Shown here one piece after another: positions 1 to 7,468 of a stretch of DNA of 64,000 nt. The notes under the pieces were generated by a model. It searched no databases, had not been told where the DNA came from, and saw nothing but the letters and a program-made list of their open reading frames with translations. The stretch lies in NCBI RefSeq assembly GCF_900108335.1, contig NZ_FNVT01000002.1, positions 613,620-677,619 on the forward strand, written 5' to 3'. Each line of letters opens with the position of its first letter. Positions within the stretch are counted from its first letter, which is position 1. This DNA comes from Nonomuraea solani. Its GTDB lineage: Bacteria > Actinomycetota > Actinomycetes > Streptosporangiales > Streptosporangiaceae. The position numbers and the translations under genes are program-made.

Positions 1-675
1 CGCCGGCAGCGCCTTGAGCGCGATCACCCAGGTCATCTGCTCGATCCCCTGCCCGGTGCCGACGAACATCCCGGCGATCGCCGCCAGGAACCCGGCCAGC
101 CCCCACGACAGCGCGAACACCGCCCCGACGGAGACCCCCTGCGCCAGCGCGGTCTCCTGGTCGAACGCCGCCGCCCGCATGGCCAGCCCGTAACGGGTGT
201 AGCGGAAGAAGGCGAACAGCAGCGCCACCAGCACGGCGGTGACGAGCAGCATGGCCAGCCAGCGCGACTGCACGACCAGCGGCCCGAGCGACACCTGCGT
301 GAACCCCCACGGGTCCCCGACCTGGCGCACGTCCCGCCCGATGAAGCCGTTGACCACCACCCGGACGACGACGTCGATCCCGAGCGTGATGATCGCCACC
401 ACGAACACCGGCCGCCCCACCATGGGCCGGATCGCCACCCGCTCGATCGCCAGCGCCACGCCCGCGATGAGCAACGCAGACAGAAGAACGGCCGCGTAAA
501 ACCCGGTGATCCCGGCCAGGTAACTCACCGTGACGGCCCCGGCCAGCATGAGCGCGGGCTGCGCGAAACTGATCACCCGCGTCGCCTTGTAAATGATCAC
601 GAACCCCAGGGCGAGCAGCGCGTACACCGAGCCGTTGCCCAGCCCTCTGATGACGGTCTCCAGCAGCCCCTTCAC
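1..675 (-). CDS. LIV-type ABC transporter permease (LivH family), C-terminus cut by window edge
   Basis: Inner-membrane permease of a branched-chain-amino-acid-type ABC importer. The reading frame starts at a GTG (675-673) whose bases overlap the TGA of the upstream acyl-CoA ligase (GTGA), and runs through the left edge, giving 225 residues of a family that is usually about 290. The N-terminus has the family pattern of a first helix followed by YALLALGFVIIYKATR and SFAQPALM, then several hydrophobic helices and a late cytoplasmic loop (MRAAAFDQETALAQG) where the ATPases normally dock. It is the fourth gene of an operon with two ATPases and an acyl-CoA ligase; a second permease and a binding protein probably lie beyond the edge. 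The substrate is unknown. Confidence 0.88.
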   Translation of the reverse strand, partial: MKGLLETVIRGLGNGSVYALLALGFVIIYKATRVISFAQPALMLAGAVTVSYLAGITGFYAAVLLSALLIAGVALAIERVAIRPMVGRPVFVVAIITLGIDVVVRVVVNGFIGRDVRQVGDPWGFTQVSLGPLVVQSRWLAMLLVTAVLVALLFAFFRYTRYGLAMRAAAFDQETALAQGVSVGAVFALSWGLAGFLAAIAGMFVGTGQGIEQMTWVIALKALPA

Positions 676-2507
676 CGGGCGTACATCCCTTCGACCAGGT
701 CCTCGAAGAGCTTGGCGATGGCCGAGCGCTTGACCTTCTGGGTCGCGGTCAGCTCCCCGTCCTCGTGGTCGAGCTCCTTGGGCAGGAACGCGAACCGCTT
801 CACCTGCTCCACATACGCGAACCTGGCGTTGACCCCGGTCACGATCCCCTGCACGAGCTCGCGCGTCTCCGGCTTCTCCGAAAGGTCCCGATAGGTGGTG
901 TACGGCAGGCCGCGCCGCCGCGCCCACTCCCCCACCGTGTCCGGTTCGATCCCGATCAGCGCCACCAGGTACGGCCGCTGGTCCCCGACGACCACGGCCT
1001 CCTTGACGTACGGGGACGCCTTGAGCGCGTTCTCGATCTCGCTGGGCGCCACGTTCTTGCCGCCGGCCGTGATGATGATGTCCTTCATCCGGTCGGTGAT
1101 CCGCAGATGGGTGCCTTCGTCCCACTCGCCCACGTCGCCGGTGTGCAGCCAGCCATCCTCGTCGAGCACGTCGGCGGTGGCGCGCGGGTTGCGCCAGTAG
1201 CCGGCGAAGGTCCCCGGGTGCCTGGTCATGATCTCGCCGGTGGCCTCGTCGATCTTCAGCTCGACGCCGGGGTGCGGCTCGCCGACGGTGCCCAGGCGTA
1301 CCCGGCCTGGGCGGCTGGCGGTGGCGATGGCGGTGTTCTCGCTCATGCCGTACACCTCGTGCATGGCGATGCCGATCCCCATGTAGAACTTGAGCACGTC
1401 GGGCGCGATGGGCGCGGCGCCCGAGGCGGCGTAGCGCACCCGCCGCATGCCGAGCCGCTCGCGCAGCGAGCGGTAGCAGAACACCCAGCCCACCGCGTAC
1501 GCCGTACGCGTCCACGCCGTGTGCCGGCCGCCGGTGCGTACCAGCGTGTCGCCGATCCGGTCGGCCACCCGCAGCCAGAACCGGGTGAGCGCCCGTTTCG
1601 ACGGCGAGGCCGACTCCAGCCTGATGTTGACCTGCGCGAGGACCTTCTCCCAGATCCGCGGCACCCCGAACAGGATCGTCGGCTGCACCTCCCGCAGGTT
1701 GGCCTGGACGGTGTCGATGGACTCGGCGAAGTTCACCTGCACCCCGGCCGCCGAGTTGAACCAGACGGTGAACGCCCGCTCGGCCACGTGACACAGCGGC
1801 AGGTACGACAGCGCGAGGTCACGTTCCGACGGCGGCGGGGACGTGAAACCGCCGCCCATAACGAGGGTCTGCACCGCGAACTCGACGTTCCGAACGGTGA
1901 GCATCACACCCTTGGGAGGCCCGGTGGTGCCAGAGGTGTAAATAAGGGTCATCACATCACCAGGAGCGGCCTCGGCCATCCGCCGCTCAACGGCCTCCGG
2001 ATGCGCCGCCCGGTGCTCGGCGCCCAGCGCCAGCAGCTCGGGCCACGACATCAGCACGTCGTCGTCGTAACGGCCGCGAATGCCGCGCGGCTCCAGATAG
2101 ACGATGCGCCGCAGCTCAGGGCACTCGTCGAGGACGGCCAGCGCCTTGTCCACCTGCTCCTGGTCCTCGGCGATCAAGATCCTGGCGCCGGAGTCGGCCA
2201 GCAGGTACGCGACCTCGGCCGGCGGGTTCGTGGGATACAGGCCGACCGTGATGCCGCGGACCGCGACCGTGCCGAGGTCGGCGAACAGCCACTCCGGGCG
2301 GTTCTCCGCGTGCACGGCCACCCGGTCGCCGGGCTCGACGCCGAGCGCGAGCAGGGCGTGGGCGACCAGCTCGACCTGCGTCCAGTATGCCGCCCAGGTG
2401 ACCTCCCGCCAGATGCCGAGATCCTTGTGCCGCATGGCGACGGCCCCGGGCGCGCCGCGGGCCCGGTCGCGCACCCTTGTGACGATGGTCGCGGTGGACA
2501 CGCTCAT
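672..2507 (-). CDS. Long-chain-type acyl-CoA synthetase (AMP-binding, FadD/FAA1-like)
   Basis: Predicted to activate a carboxylic acid with ATP to an acyl-adenylate and then an acyl-CoA. The 611 residues carry the adenylate-forming P-loop YTSGTTGPPKG (about 190-200), the later GWLHTGDVG motif and the hinge/C-terminal RMKDIIITAGGKNVAPSEIE motif, all typical of the FAA1-type long-chain family. The frame is open further upstream, but the ATG at 2507 overlaps the TGA of the preceding ATPase gene (ATGA), so I take that as the start. The 3' end overlaps the permease start by 4 nt. Its place inside a LIV-type transport operon suggests the imported substrate is an organic acid that is trapped as a CoA thioester; this is inference. 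Confidence 0.92.
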   Translation of the reverse strand: MSVSTATIVTRVRDRARGAPGAVAMRHKDLGIWREVTWAAYWTQVELVAHALLALGVEPGDRVAVHAENRPEWLFADLGTVAVRGITVGLYPTNPPAEVAYLLADSGARILIAEDQEQVDKALAVLDECPELRRIVYLEPRGIRGRYDDDVLMSWPELLALGAEHRAAHPEAVERRMAEAAPGDVMTLIYTSGTTGPPKGVMLTVRNVEFAVQTLVMGGGFTSPPPSERDLALSYLPLCHVAERAFTVWFNSAAGVQVNFAESIDTVQANLREVQPTILFGVPRIWEKVLAQVNIRLESASPSKRALTRFWLRVADRIGDTLVRTGGRHTAWTRTAYAVGWVFCYRSLRERLGMRRVRYAASGAAPIAPDVLKFYMGIGIAMHEVYGMSENTAIATASRPGRVRLGTVGEPHPGVELKIDEATGEIMTRHPGTFAGYWRNPRATADVLDEDGWLHTGDVGEWDEGTHLRITDRMKDIIITAGGKNVAPSEIENALKASPYVKEAVVVGDQRPYLVALIGIEPDTVGEWARRRGLPYTTYRDLSEKPETRELVQGIVTGVNARFAYVEQVKRFAFLPKELDHEDGELTATQKVKRSAIAKLFEDLVEGMYAR

Positions 2508-3268
2508 GCCGTCCCTCCCAGGTACGCCTCGATCACCGCGGGGTCCTGCTGCACCTCGGCGGGGCTGCCGAGCGCGACCGGGCGGCCGAAGTCGAGCACG
2601 AGCACCCGGTCGGCCAGGTCCATGACCAGCGCCATGTCGTGGTCCACGAGCACGACGGGGATGCCCAGTTCGTCGCGGATGTCCAGTACGAACCTGGCCA
2701 TGTCCTCGGTCTCCTCCAGGTTCATGCCGGCCACGGGCTCGTCCAGCAGCAGCAGCCGGGGCTCCATGGCGAGGGCCCGGCCCAGCTCGACGCGCTTCTG
2801 AACCCCGTACGGGAGCAGCCGCACGGGGTGCCGCCGCCACGCCTCCAGTTCGAGGAAGTCGATGATGTCCTCGACCCGGGCGCGGGCGGCCAGTTCCGCG
2901 CGCCTGGCGGGCCCGTACCAGATCAGGGCCGGCAGCGCGCCGTAGCGGAAGTGGTGGTGGCGGCCGAGCATGAGGTTGTCCAGGACGGTCAGGTTGTGGA
3001 ACAGCTCGACGTTCTGGAACGTCCTGGCCAGGCCCATGGCGGCGATCTCGTGCGGCCGCCTGGCCAGCAGGTCGACGTCGAGGAAGGTGACCCGCCCGCG
3101 CTGCGGCCGGTAGACGCCGGACAGCACGTTGAAGATCGAGGTCTTGCCGGCGCCGTTCGGCCCGATGATGGCCAGCAGCTCCGCCTGGCGCACCTCGAAC
3201 GAGACCCCGTCGATGGCTTTGACCCCGGCGAAGCTCAGGTGCACGTCCTCGAACGTCAGGAGAGCCAT
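2504..3268 (-). CDS. LIV-type ABC transporter ATPase (LivG family)
   Basis: Cytoplasmic ATPase subunit of a branched-chain-type importer, 254 residues, the usual LivG size. Walker A is GPNGAGKTS near residue 36, the Walker B region reads RLLLLDEPVAGMN, and the D-loop/H-loop region VVLVDHDMALV follows. The usual LSGG signature is replaced by LPYGVQKR, a common LivG variant. The start overlaps the upstream LivF-type gene by 13 nt and its stop overlaps the acyl-CoA ligase start, so the genes are almost certainly co-translated. Confidence 0.93.
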   Translation of the reverse strand: MALLTFEDVHLSFAGVKAIDGVSFEVRQAELLAIIGPNGAGKTSIFNVLSGVYRPQRGRVTFLDVDLLARRPHEIAAMGLARTFQNVELFHNLTVLDNLMLGRHHHFRYGALPALIWYGPARRAELAARARVEDIIDFLELEAWRRHPVRLLPYGVQKRVELGRALAMEPRLLLLDEPVAGMNLEETEDMARFVLDIRDELGIPVVLVDHDMALVMDLADRVLVLDFGRPVALGSPAEVQQDPAVIEAYLGGTA

Positions 3269-4017
3269 CGTTTTCTCCGCTTGTAGTGCTTGACCTCGCG
3301 GAACGAGCGGACGGCCCCCAGGTAGAACTCCTTGATGTCCTCGTCGGCGAGCAGTTCCCGCGCCGGCTTGTCCATGACGATCTTGCCGGTCTCCATGACG
3401 TAGCCGTGCGAGGCGATGGACAGGGCCATCGTGGCGTTCTGCTCGACCAGCAGGACCGTGGTGCCCTGGCGGTTGATCTCGACGATGAGGTCGCGGACCT
3501 GGCCGACCAGCGACGGCGCCAGGCCCAGGCTGGGCTCGTCGAGCAGCAGGTATTTCGGGCCCGCCATGAGTGCGCGGCCGACGGCCAGCATCTGCTGCTC
3601 GCCGCCCGACAGGTAGCCGGACACGCTCTTGCGCCGCTCGCGCAGCAGCGGGAACAGGCCGTAGACGCGGTCCAGGTGGGAGGTGCCGGCGGTGTGGCCG
3701 CCGACCTTCAGGTTCTCCTCGACGGTCAGCTCGGCCAGGATGCGGCGGCCCTCCATCACCTGGCTCACGCCGCGCCGGACGATCTGCGCGGGCCGGAGCC
3801 GGTGGATCGGCTCGCCCTCCAGCGTGACGCCGCCCTTGGTGATCTCTCCGTCGTGTACGTCGAGCAGCCCCGACAGGGCGCGCAGCAGGGTGGTCTTGCC
3901 CGCGCCGTTCGCGCCGAGCAGCGCCACGATCGAGCCGGGCGGGACCCGGAGGCTCACCCCGCGCAGCACCAGCATGACGTCGTCGTAGACGACCTCGAGG
4001 TTGCGAACCTCAAGCAC
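3256..4017 (-). CDS. LIV-type ABC transporter ATPase (LivF family)
   Basis: Second ATPase of the importer, 253 residues and first gene of the operon. Walker A is GANGAGKTT, the signature is a canonical LSGGEQQ and Walker B is KYLLLDEPSLGL. It starts at GTG 4017 with a GGGGAG ribosome-binding site a few bases upstream. The C-terminus is longer and more basic than usual (EVKHYKRRKRWLS). It diverges from the zinc-finger gene at 4146 across a 128-bp gap that holds a perfect palindrome and a -10 box for the other strand. Confidence 0.93.
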   Translation of the reverse strand: MLEVRNLEVVYDDVMLVLRGVSLRVPPGSIVALLGANGAGKTTLLRALSGLLDVHDGEITKGGVTLEGEPIHRLRPAQIVRRGVSQVMEGRRILAELTVEENLKVGGHTAGTSHLDRVYGLFPLLRERRKSVSGYLSGGEQQMLAVGRALMAGPKYLLLDEPSLGLAPSLVGQVRDLIVEINRQGTTVLLVEQNATMALSIASHGYVMETGKIVMDKPARELLADEDIKEFYLGAVRSFREVKHYKRRKRWLS

Positions 4018-4105
4018 CGGCGGCTCCCCGGGACTGTGTGTGGTTTATGTCACTCCCCCGTTGACCACAATGTCCACGCTAGCCCGGCCACCGACAAGAG
4101 GCCCT

Positions 4106-4118
4106 GCGGAAATTCCGC
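4106..4118. promoter_or_regulatory. 13-bp palindrome in a divergent promoter region
   Basis: GCGGAA-A-TTCCGC is a perfect dyad between the divergent LIV operon (4017) and the zinc-finger gene (4146). It lies 14 bp upstream of the -10 box of the latter, where a regulator would cover the -35 region. It is a candidate operator; no cognate regulator is identifiable. Confidence 0.4.
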
Positions 4119-4132
4119 GGGCACACTGGACC

Positions 4133-4138
4133 TAGGAT
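4133..4138 (+). promoter_or_regulatory. -10 box TAGGAT for a leaderless zinc-finger transcript
   Basis: TAGGAT lies exactly 7 nt before the ATG at 4146 and there is no purine-rich ribosome-binding site between them, so the mRNA probably begins at the start codon. Confidence 0.55.
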
Positions 4139-4145
4139 TTCTGGT

Positions 4146-4403
4146 ATGGCAATTTGCGAGCATCTTTCCCAGGCCGGCGACCCGCCCGCGAAGACCCCGG
4201 ACGGCTGCGAGGAGTGCCTGGCCGAGGGCGGCCGCTGGGTGCACCTGCGGCGCTGCCTGGAGTGCGGGCACGTCGGGTGCTGCGACTCCTCGCCGGCCAA
4301 GCACGCCACCGCCCACTTCCACGGCACCTCGCACGCGGTGGTCCAGTCGTTCGAACCCGGCGAGAACTGGCGCTGGTGCTTCGTCGACAGCCAGATGGGC
4401 TAG
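4146..4403 (+). CDS. UBP-type zinc-finger protein
   Basis: An 85-residue protein that is essentially one zf-UBP domain. Zinc ligands visible in order are C4, H6, C21, C24, C37, C40, C45, H53, H57 and H63, followed by the C-terminal NWRWCFVDSQ typical of the family. In eukaryotes this fold binds ubiquitin C-termini; bacterial copies have no established ligand. The gene runs tail-to-tail into a Na+/H+ antiporter gene, the two stop codons sharing the tetranucleotide CTAG. From memory, zf-UBP domains are also found fused to CPA1 antiporters in actinobacteria, which would make this pair a split version; that link is inference. Confidence 0.88.
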   Translation: MAICEHLSQAGDPPAKTPDGCEECLAEGGRWVHLRRCLECGHVGCCDSSPAKHATAHFHGTSHAVVQSFEPGENWRWCFVDSQMG

Positions 4404-5980
4404 CGTTCGAGGATCGCCTCCTCGAAGTCGAGCGAGGCCATCACCTCGCGCAGCACCTCGTCGTCGAGGCGGCGCTCGTCGCGCAGGCGCACGAACACCT
4501 GCCGTTCGGCCTGCAGCATGTCGCGGCGCAGCCGGCGGTAGAGGGAGCTGGGGGTCTCGGCGCCGCCGTGGCCGGTGCCGCCGCCCAGCCGCTCCCACGC
4601 GGTCAGCGACCGGCGCCAGGACTTCTCCCTGAGCTGGTCGATGACCTGTTTCTGGATCTCGTCGGGCTCGCCGTCCTGCTCGGCCACCAGCCGTTCGAGC
4701 TCGGCCAGGCCCGCTTCGAGCGCCGCCTGCTGGGCCGCCGCCTCGGCCAGGCGGTCTTCGTACTGCTCCTGCTCGCTCGACACGCGCAGCCGCTTGATCA
4801 GGGCGGGGAACGTGGTGCCCTGGATGAGCAGGGTGCCGATCACGGTCGTGAACGTCAGGAACAGCAGCATCGCCCGGTCCCGCTCGGGCACCGTCGGCGG
4901 GATGGCGAACGCGGCCGCCAGCGACACCACGCCGCGCATGCCGGCCCAGCCGAGGATCACCGTCTGCTGCACGGTCGGTTTCTTGTCCGCCCTGCCCAGC
5001 AGCTTGATCAGGGACGTGACCGCGAACACCCACACGAACCGGCTGACGATCGTCACCGCCAGCACCGCGGCGGCGTAGCCCGCGACCTGCCAGGGGCTGT
5101 AGCCGGTGATGCCCTCGATGACGGGCACGAGTTGCAGCCCGATCAGGGCGAACACGATCGCTTCGAGGAAGAAGTCGGTGACCTTCCACACCGCGTCGGA
5201 CACCAGCCGGGTGCCGAACCCCTGCAAATGCATGCGGTTGCCCAGGTAGAGGCCGACGATCACGACCGCGATCACACCCGAGGCGTGCACGGACTCCGCC
5301 GCCAGGTAGGCGGCGAACGGGATCAGCAGCATCAAGGTGTTCTCGACCAGCGAGTCGCGGGTGCGCCGGAACAGCCACGCGAACGCGAACGCCAGCGCCA
5401 GCCCGATCACCACCCCGCCCGCGGCGGCGAACAGGAACTCGCCCAGCCCCTCCCACAGGCTGACCGCCCCGCCCACGAACGCCCCGATGGCCACCCGGTA
5501 GAGGGTCAGCGCGGTGGCGTCGTTGAACAGGCTCTCGCCGATGAGGATCGTCAGCGACCGGCGCGGCAGGCCCAGCCTTCGGCCGACCGCGACGGCGGCC
5601 ACCGCGTCGGGCGGCGCGATGATGGCGCCGAGCGCGAACGCCAGCGCCAGCGGCAGGTCCGGCAGCAGCAGGTGGACGACCAGCCCGACGACCGCCGTGG
5701 TGAACACCACCAGCCCGACCGACAGCAGGCCCACGGCCCGCTTGACGTCACGCAGGCGCAGGTAGGAGCTGTCGAGCGCGGCCGAGTAGAGCAGCGGCGG
5801 CAGGAACACGAACAGCACGAGCTCCGGCTGCAGCGGCACCGAGGGCACCAGCGGCGAGATCAGCAGCCCGGCCGCCACCAGCAGCAGCGGGGCCGGCCAG
5901 CCCTTGCGCCGCGCGACGGCCGCCACCCCGATGGCGCCACCGGCCACCAGCAGCAACTGCAGGCCCATGGTCGGATTCAC
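4400..5980 (-). CDS. CPA1-family Na+/H+ antiporter (NhaP/YjcE-like)
   Basis: Membrane cation/proton antiporter, 526 residues. The first 400 residues form about twelve hydrophobic helices, with the family's ND pair at residues 153-154 in the motif SLFNDATAL, and IAPPDAVA upstream of it. The C-terminal 120 residues are hydrophilic, Glu/Arg-rich and likely coiled-coil, a regulatory cytoplasmic tail. GTG 5980 is preceded by GGGAG at good spacing; an internal ATG at 5968 is the alternative. It probably exports Na+ and keeps pH balance. The stop shares CTAG with the opposing UBP zinc-finger gene. Confidence 0.92.
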   Translation of the reverse strand: MNPTMGLQLLLVAGGAIGVAAVARRKGWPAPLLLVAAGLLISPLVPSVPLQPELVLFVFLPPLLYSAALDSSYLRLRDVKRAVGLLSVGLVVFTTAVVGLVVHLLLPDLPLALAFALGAIIAPPDAVAAVAVGRRLGLPRRSLTILIGESLFNDATALTLYRVAIGAFVGGAVSLWEGLGEFLFAAAGGVVIGLALAFAFAWLFRRTRDSLVENTLMLLIPFAAYLAAESVHASGVIAVVIVGLYLGNRMHLQGFGTRLVSDAVWKVTDFFLEAIVFALIGLQLVPVIEGITGYSPWQVAGYAAAVLAVTIVSRFVWVFAVTSLIKLLGRADKKPTVQQTVILGWAGMRGVVSLAAAFAIPPTVPERDRAMLLFLTFTTVIGTLLIQGTTFPALIKRLRVSSEQEQYEDRLAEAAAQQAALEAGLAELERLVAEQDGEPDEIQKQVIDQLREKSWRRSLTAWERLGGGTGHGGAETPSSLYRRLRRDMLQAERQVFVRLRDERRLDDEVLREVMASLDFEEAILER

Positions 5981-6060
5981 CGGCGCTCCCTCCGCACCCC
6001 GCGCGATCGATCAGTTCGATCGTCCCGCGGTGAGCGTACCCGCCGGGCCGGTGCGGCCGG

Positions 6061-7236
6061 TCACCACTCCCTGCGGTCACTTCTTTCGTGGTAATCCGGC
6101 TGCTCAGGACGCAGGCGCTCGCCCGTGGAGAACATGGGGTCCCCGTTGTAGGGCTGCTGGGGCTGCACCTGGTACGGCTGCTGCTCCTGCTGGCCGAGGG
6201 CCATCAGCGGATCGACCGGGTTGGGCGGCGGGGTCTGGTAGGGCCCGTAGTCGTCGACGAGGGGCTGGGCCTGCGGCTGACGCTGATGCGGCATCGAGCG
6301 CCGCCGTCCGGCGCCGGGGATGCCGTGCATGGGCGTGCCCAGGCCCGCGCCGGTCTCCGCGGCAGGGGCGGCAGGGGCGGCAGGGGCGGCAGGGACCGGG
6401 GGCTGCTCGTACTGGGCCTGGTACTGCGGCTGCGGCTGCTGGTAGGTCTCCGGGCGCCTGCCTCCGTACGGGTCGGAGGGGTAGGGGTCAGGCTGGAACT
6501 GCTGGGGAGCCTGCTGCTGCTGGTACGGGTCCGCCGCCTGGGACGGGAAGCCCAGCGGGTCGGTGCTCAGCGGCGCCTGACGGCCCGGCAGCTCGTAGAC
6601 GGGGCCGTTGTCGACGGTGTACTGGGGCCCGGTGAAGGGGTCGGCCTGCTGGACGTACGGCTGCGGGCCGCTGAGCGGGTCGCCGGTGTACTGGGGGCCG
6701 CTGAAGGGGTCGCCCGTGTACTGCGGGGCGGCGTTCTCGACGTACTGAGGGCCCGTGAAGGGGGGCCGCTGCTCCTCGTACGCCGGGGCCACGCCCCTGG
6801 GACCCGTGGTCTCGCTGTAGGAGGCCACCAGCTTGTCCTGGTGCGCGGGCGGGGCGCCCCTGGCCACGAGGACGTCGTTGGGCGACAGCGCCGCCGTGGG
6901 CCGCTCGTCCGGCTGGTGCTGCGCCGGTTGCGGAGAGTATTGGGCAGGTCGCTGGTACGTTCCGGTGCCCGGGATGACCTCGGTGCCGGGATCGTGCGCG
7001 GGCACGGCGGGCTGCTCGCCCGTGGCCTCCGCGAAGCCCTCGTCGAGGGTGTCGAGCAGCCGGCCGACGTCCTCCATCGGCATGCGGAAGCTCGCTGTGC
7101 ACATCTCGCCGCGCCACAGGCTGAGGACCAGCGTGCCCTCATGCCACGTGACCCGGAGGCACCGCTCCTGACCTCGTGCATCGAAGAAGACTTCGCCGAA
7201 CGACGGCAACGGGACAACTTCCGACATGGCAGACAT
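6061..7236 (-). CDS. Hypothetical protein with conserved N-terminus and Pro/Gln-rich repeat tail
   Basis: I do not recognise the family. Residues 1-75 look like a small folded domain (motifs FGEVFFDARG, VTWHEGTLVLSLWRGEMC, EDVGRLLDTLDEGF). The remaining 300 residues are disordered, rich in Pro, Gln and Tyr, with at least four imperfect copies of a GPQYTGDP/DPFTGPQY unit around 6590-6770 and an Ala-Pro-Ala run encoded by a 9-bp DNA repeat. No signal peptide or membrane helix is visible, so the protein is probably cytoplasmic. ATG 7236 and ATG 7227 are both possible starts; neither has a strong ribosome-binding site. It is divergent from dinG. Confidence 0.75.
   Translation of the reverse strand: MSAMSEVVPLPSFGEVFFDARGQERCLRVTWHEGTLVLSLWRGEMCTASFRMPMEDVGRLLDTLDEGFAEATGEQPAVPAHDPGTEVIPGTGTYQRPAQYSPQPAQHQPDERPTAALSPNDVLVARGAPPAHQDKLVASYSETTGPRGVAPAYEEQRPPFTGPQYVENAAPQYTGDPFSGPQYTGDPLSGPQPYVQQADPFTGPQYTVDNGPVYELPGRQAPLSTDPLGFPSQAADPYQQQQAPQQFQPDPYPSDPYGGRRPETYQQPQPQYQAQYEQPPVPAAPAAPAAPAAETGAGLGTPMHGIPGAGRRRSMPHQRQPQAQPLVDDYGPYQTPPPNPVDPLMALGQQEQQPYQVQPQQPYNGDPMFSTGERLRPEQPDYHERSDRREW
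6361..6394. repeat. 9-bp tandem repeat, about 3.8 copies
   Basis: GGCAGGGGC is repeated head to tail three times plus 7 bases. It is in frame in the minus-strand gene and encodes the Ala/Pro run, so copy number can change without breaking the protein. Confidence 0.85.
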
Positions 7237-7454
7237 ACTGCTTTAACCAGCCTTTATTCGTCCACTCAACCCCGGAAAACCCTAGGGAACCGGCATTCTC
7301 ATCTACACCGGGAACCCCTCTGGTCACACTGCGTGAAGACCAGCTGGAGTCCCGAGCGCCCAGTGTGCCACGCAACCGAAGGCGGCGATTCGGGAACGCC
7401 GGGATGCGTCTGGCCGATCACACCGCGTTCGGCACGGCCACCCCGGAATGCGGG

Positions 7455-7460
7455 TAGCGT
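7455..7460 (+). promoter_or_regulatory. -10 box TAGCGT for leaderless dinG
   Basis: TAGCGT is followed by 8 nt and then GTG 7469. The in-frame ATG at 7448 lies upstream of this box, so GTG 7469 is preferred as the dinG start. Confidence 0.5.
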
Positions 7461-7468
7461 TTACTGCC

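Noticed and set aside
765..2801. Long plus-strand open frame opposite the acyl-CoA ligase
   Set aside because: It mirrors a minus-strand gene with full family motifs; its translation is Arg/His/Pro-rich with no recognisable domain, the usual antisense shadow in high-GC DNA.
2508..2840. N-terminal extension of the acyl-CoA ligase
   Set aside because: The extra codons are an out-of-frame reading of the LivG-type gene; the ATGA overlap at 2504-2507 gives a normal start.
4154..6094. 646-codon plus-strand frame
   Set aside because: Antisense of the CPA1 antiporter and out of frame with the zinc-finger gene; Gln/His/Arg-rich composition.
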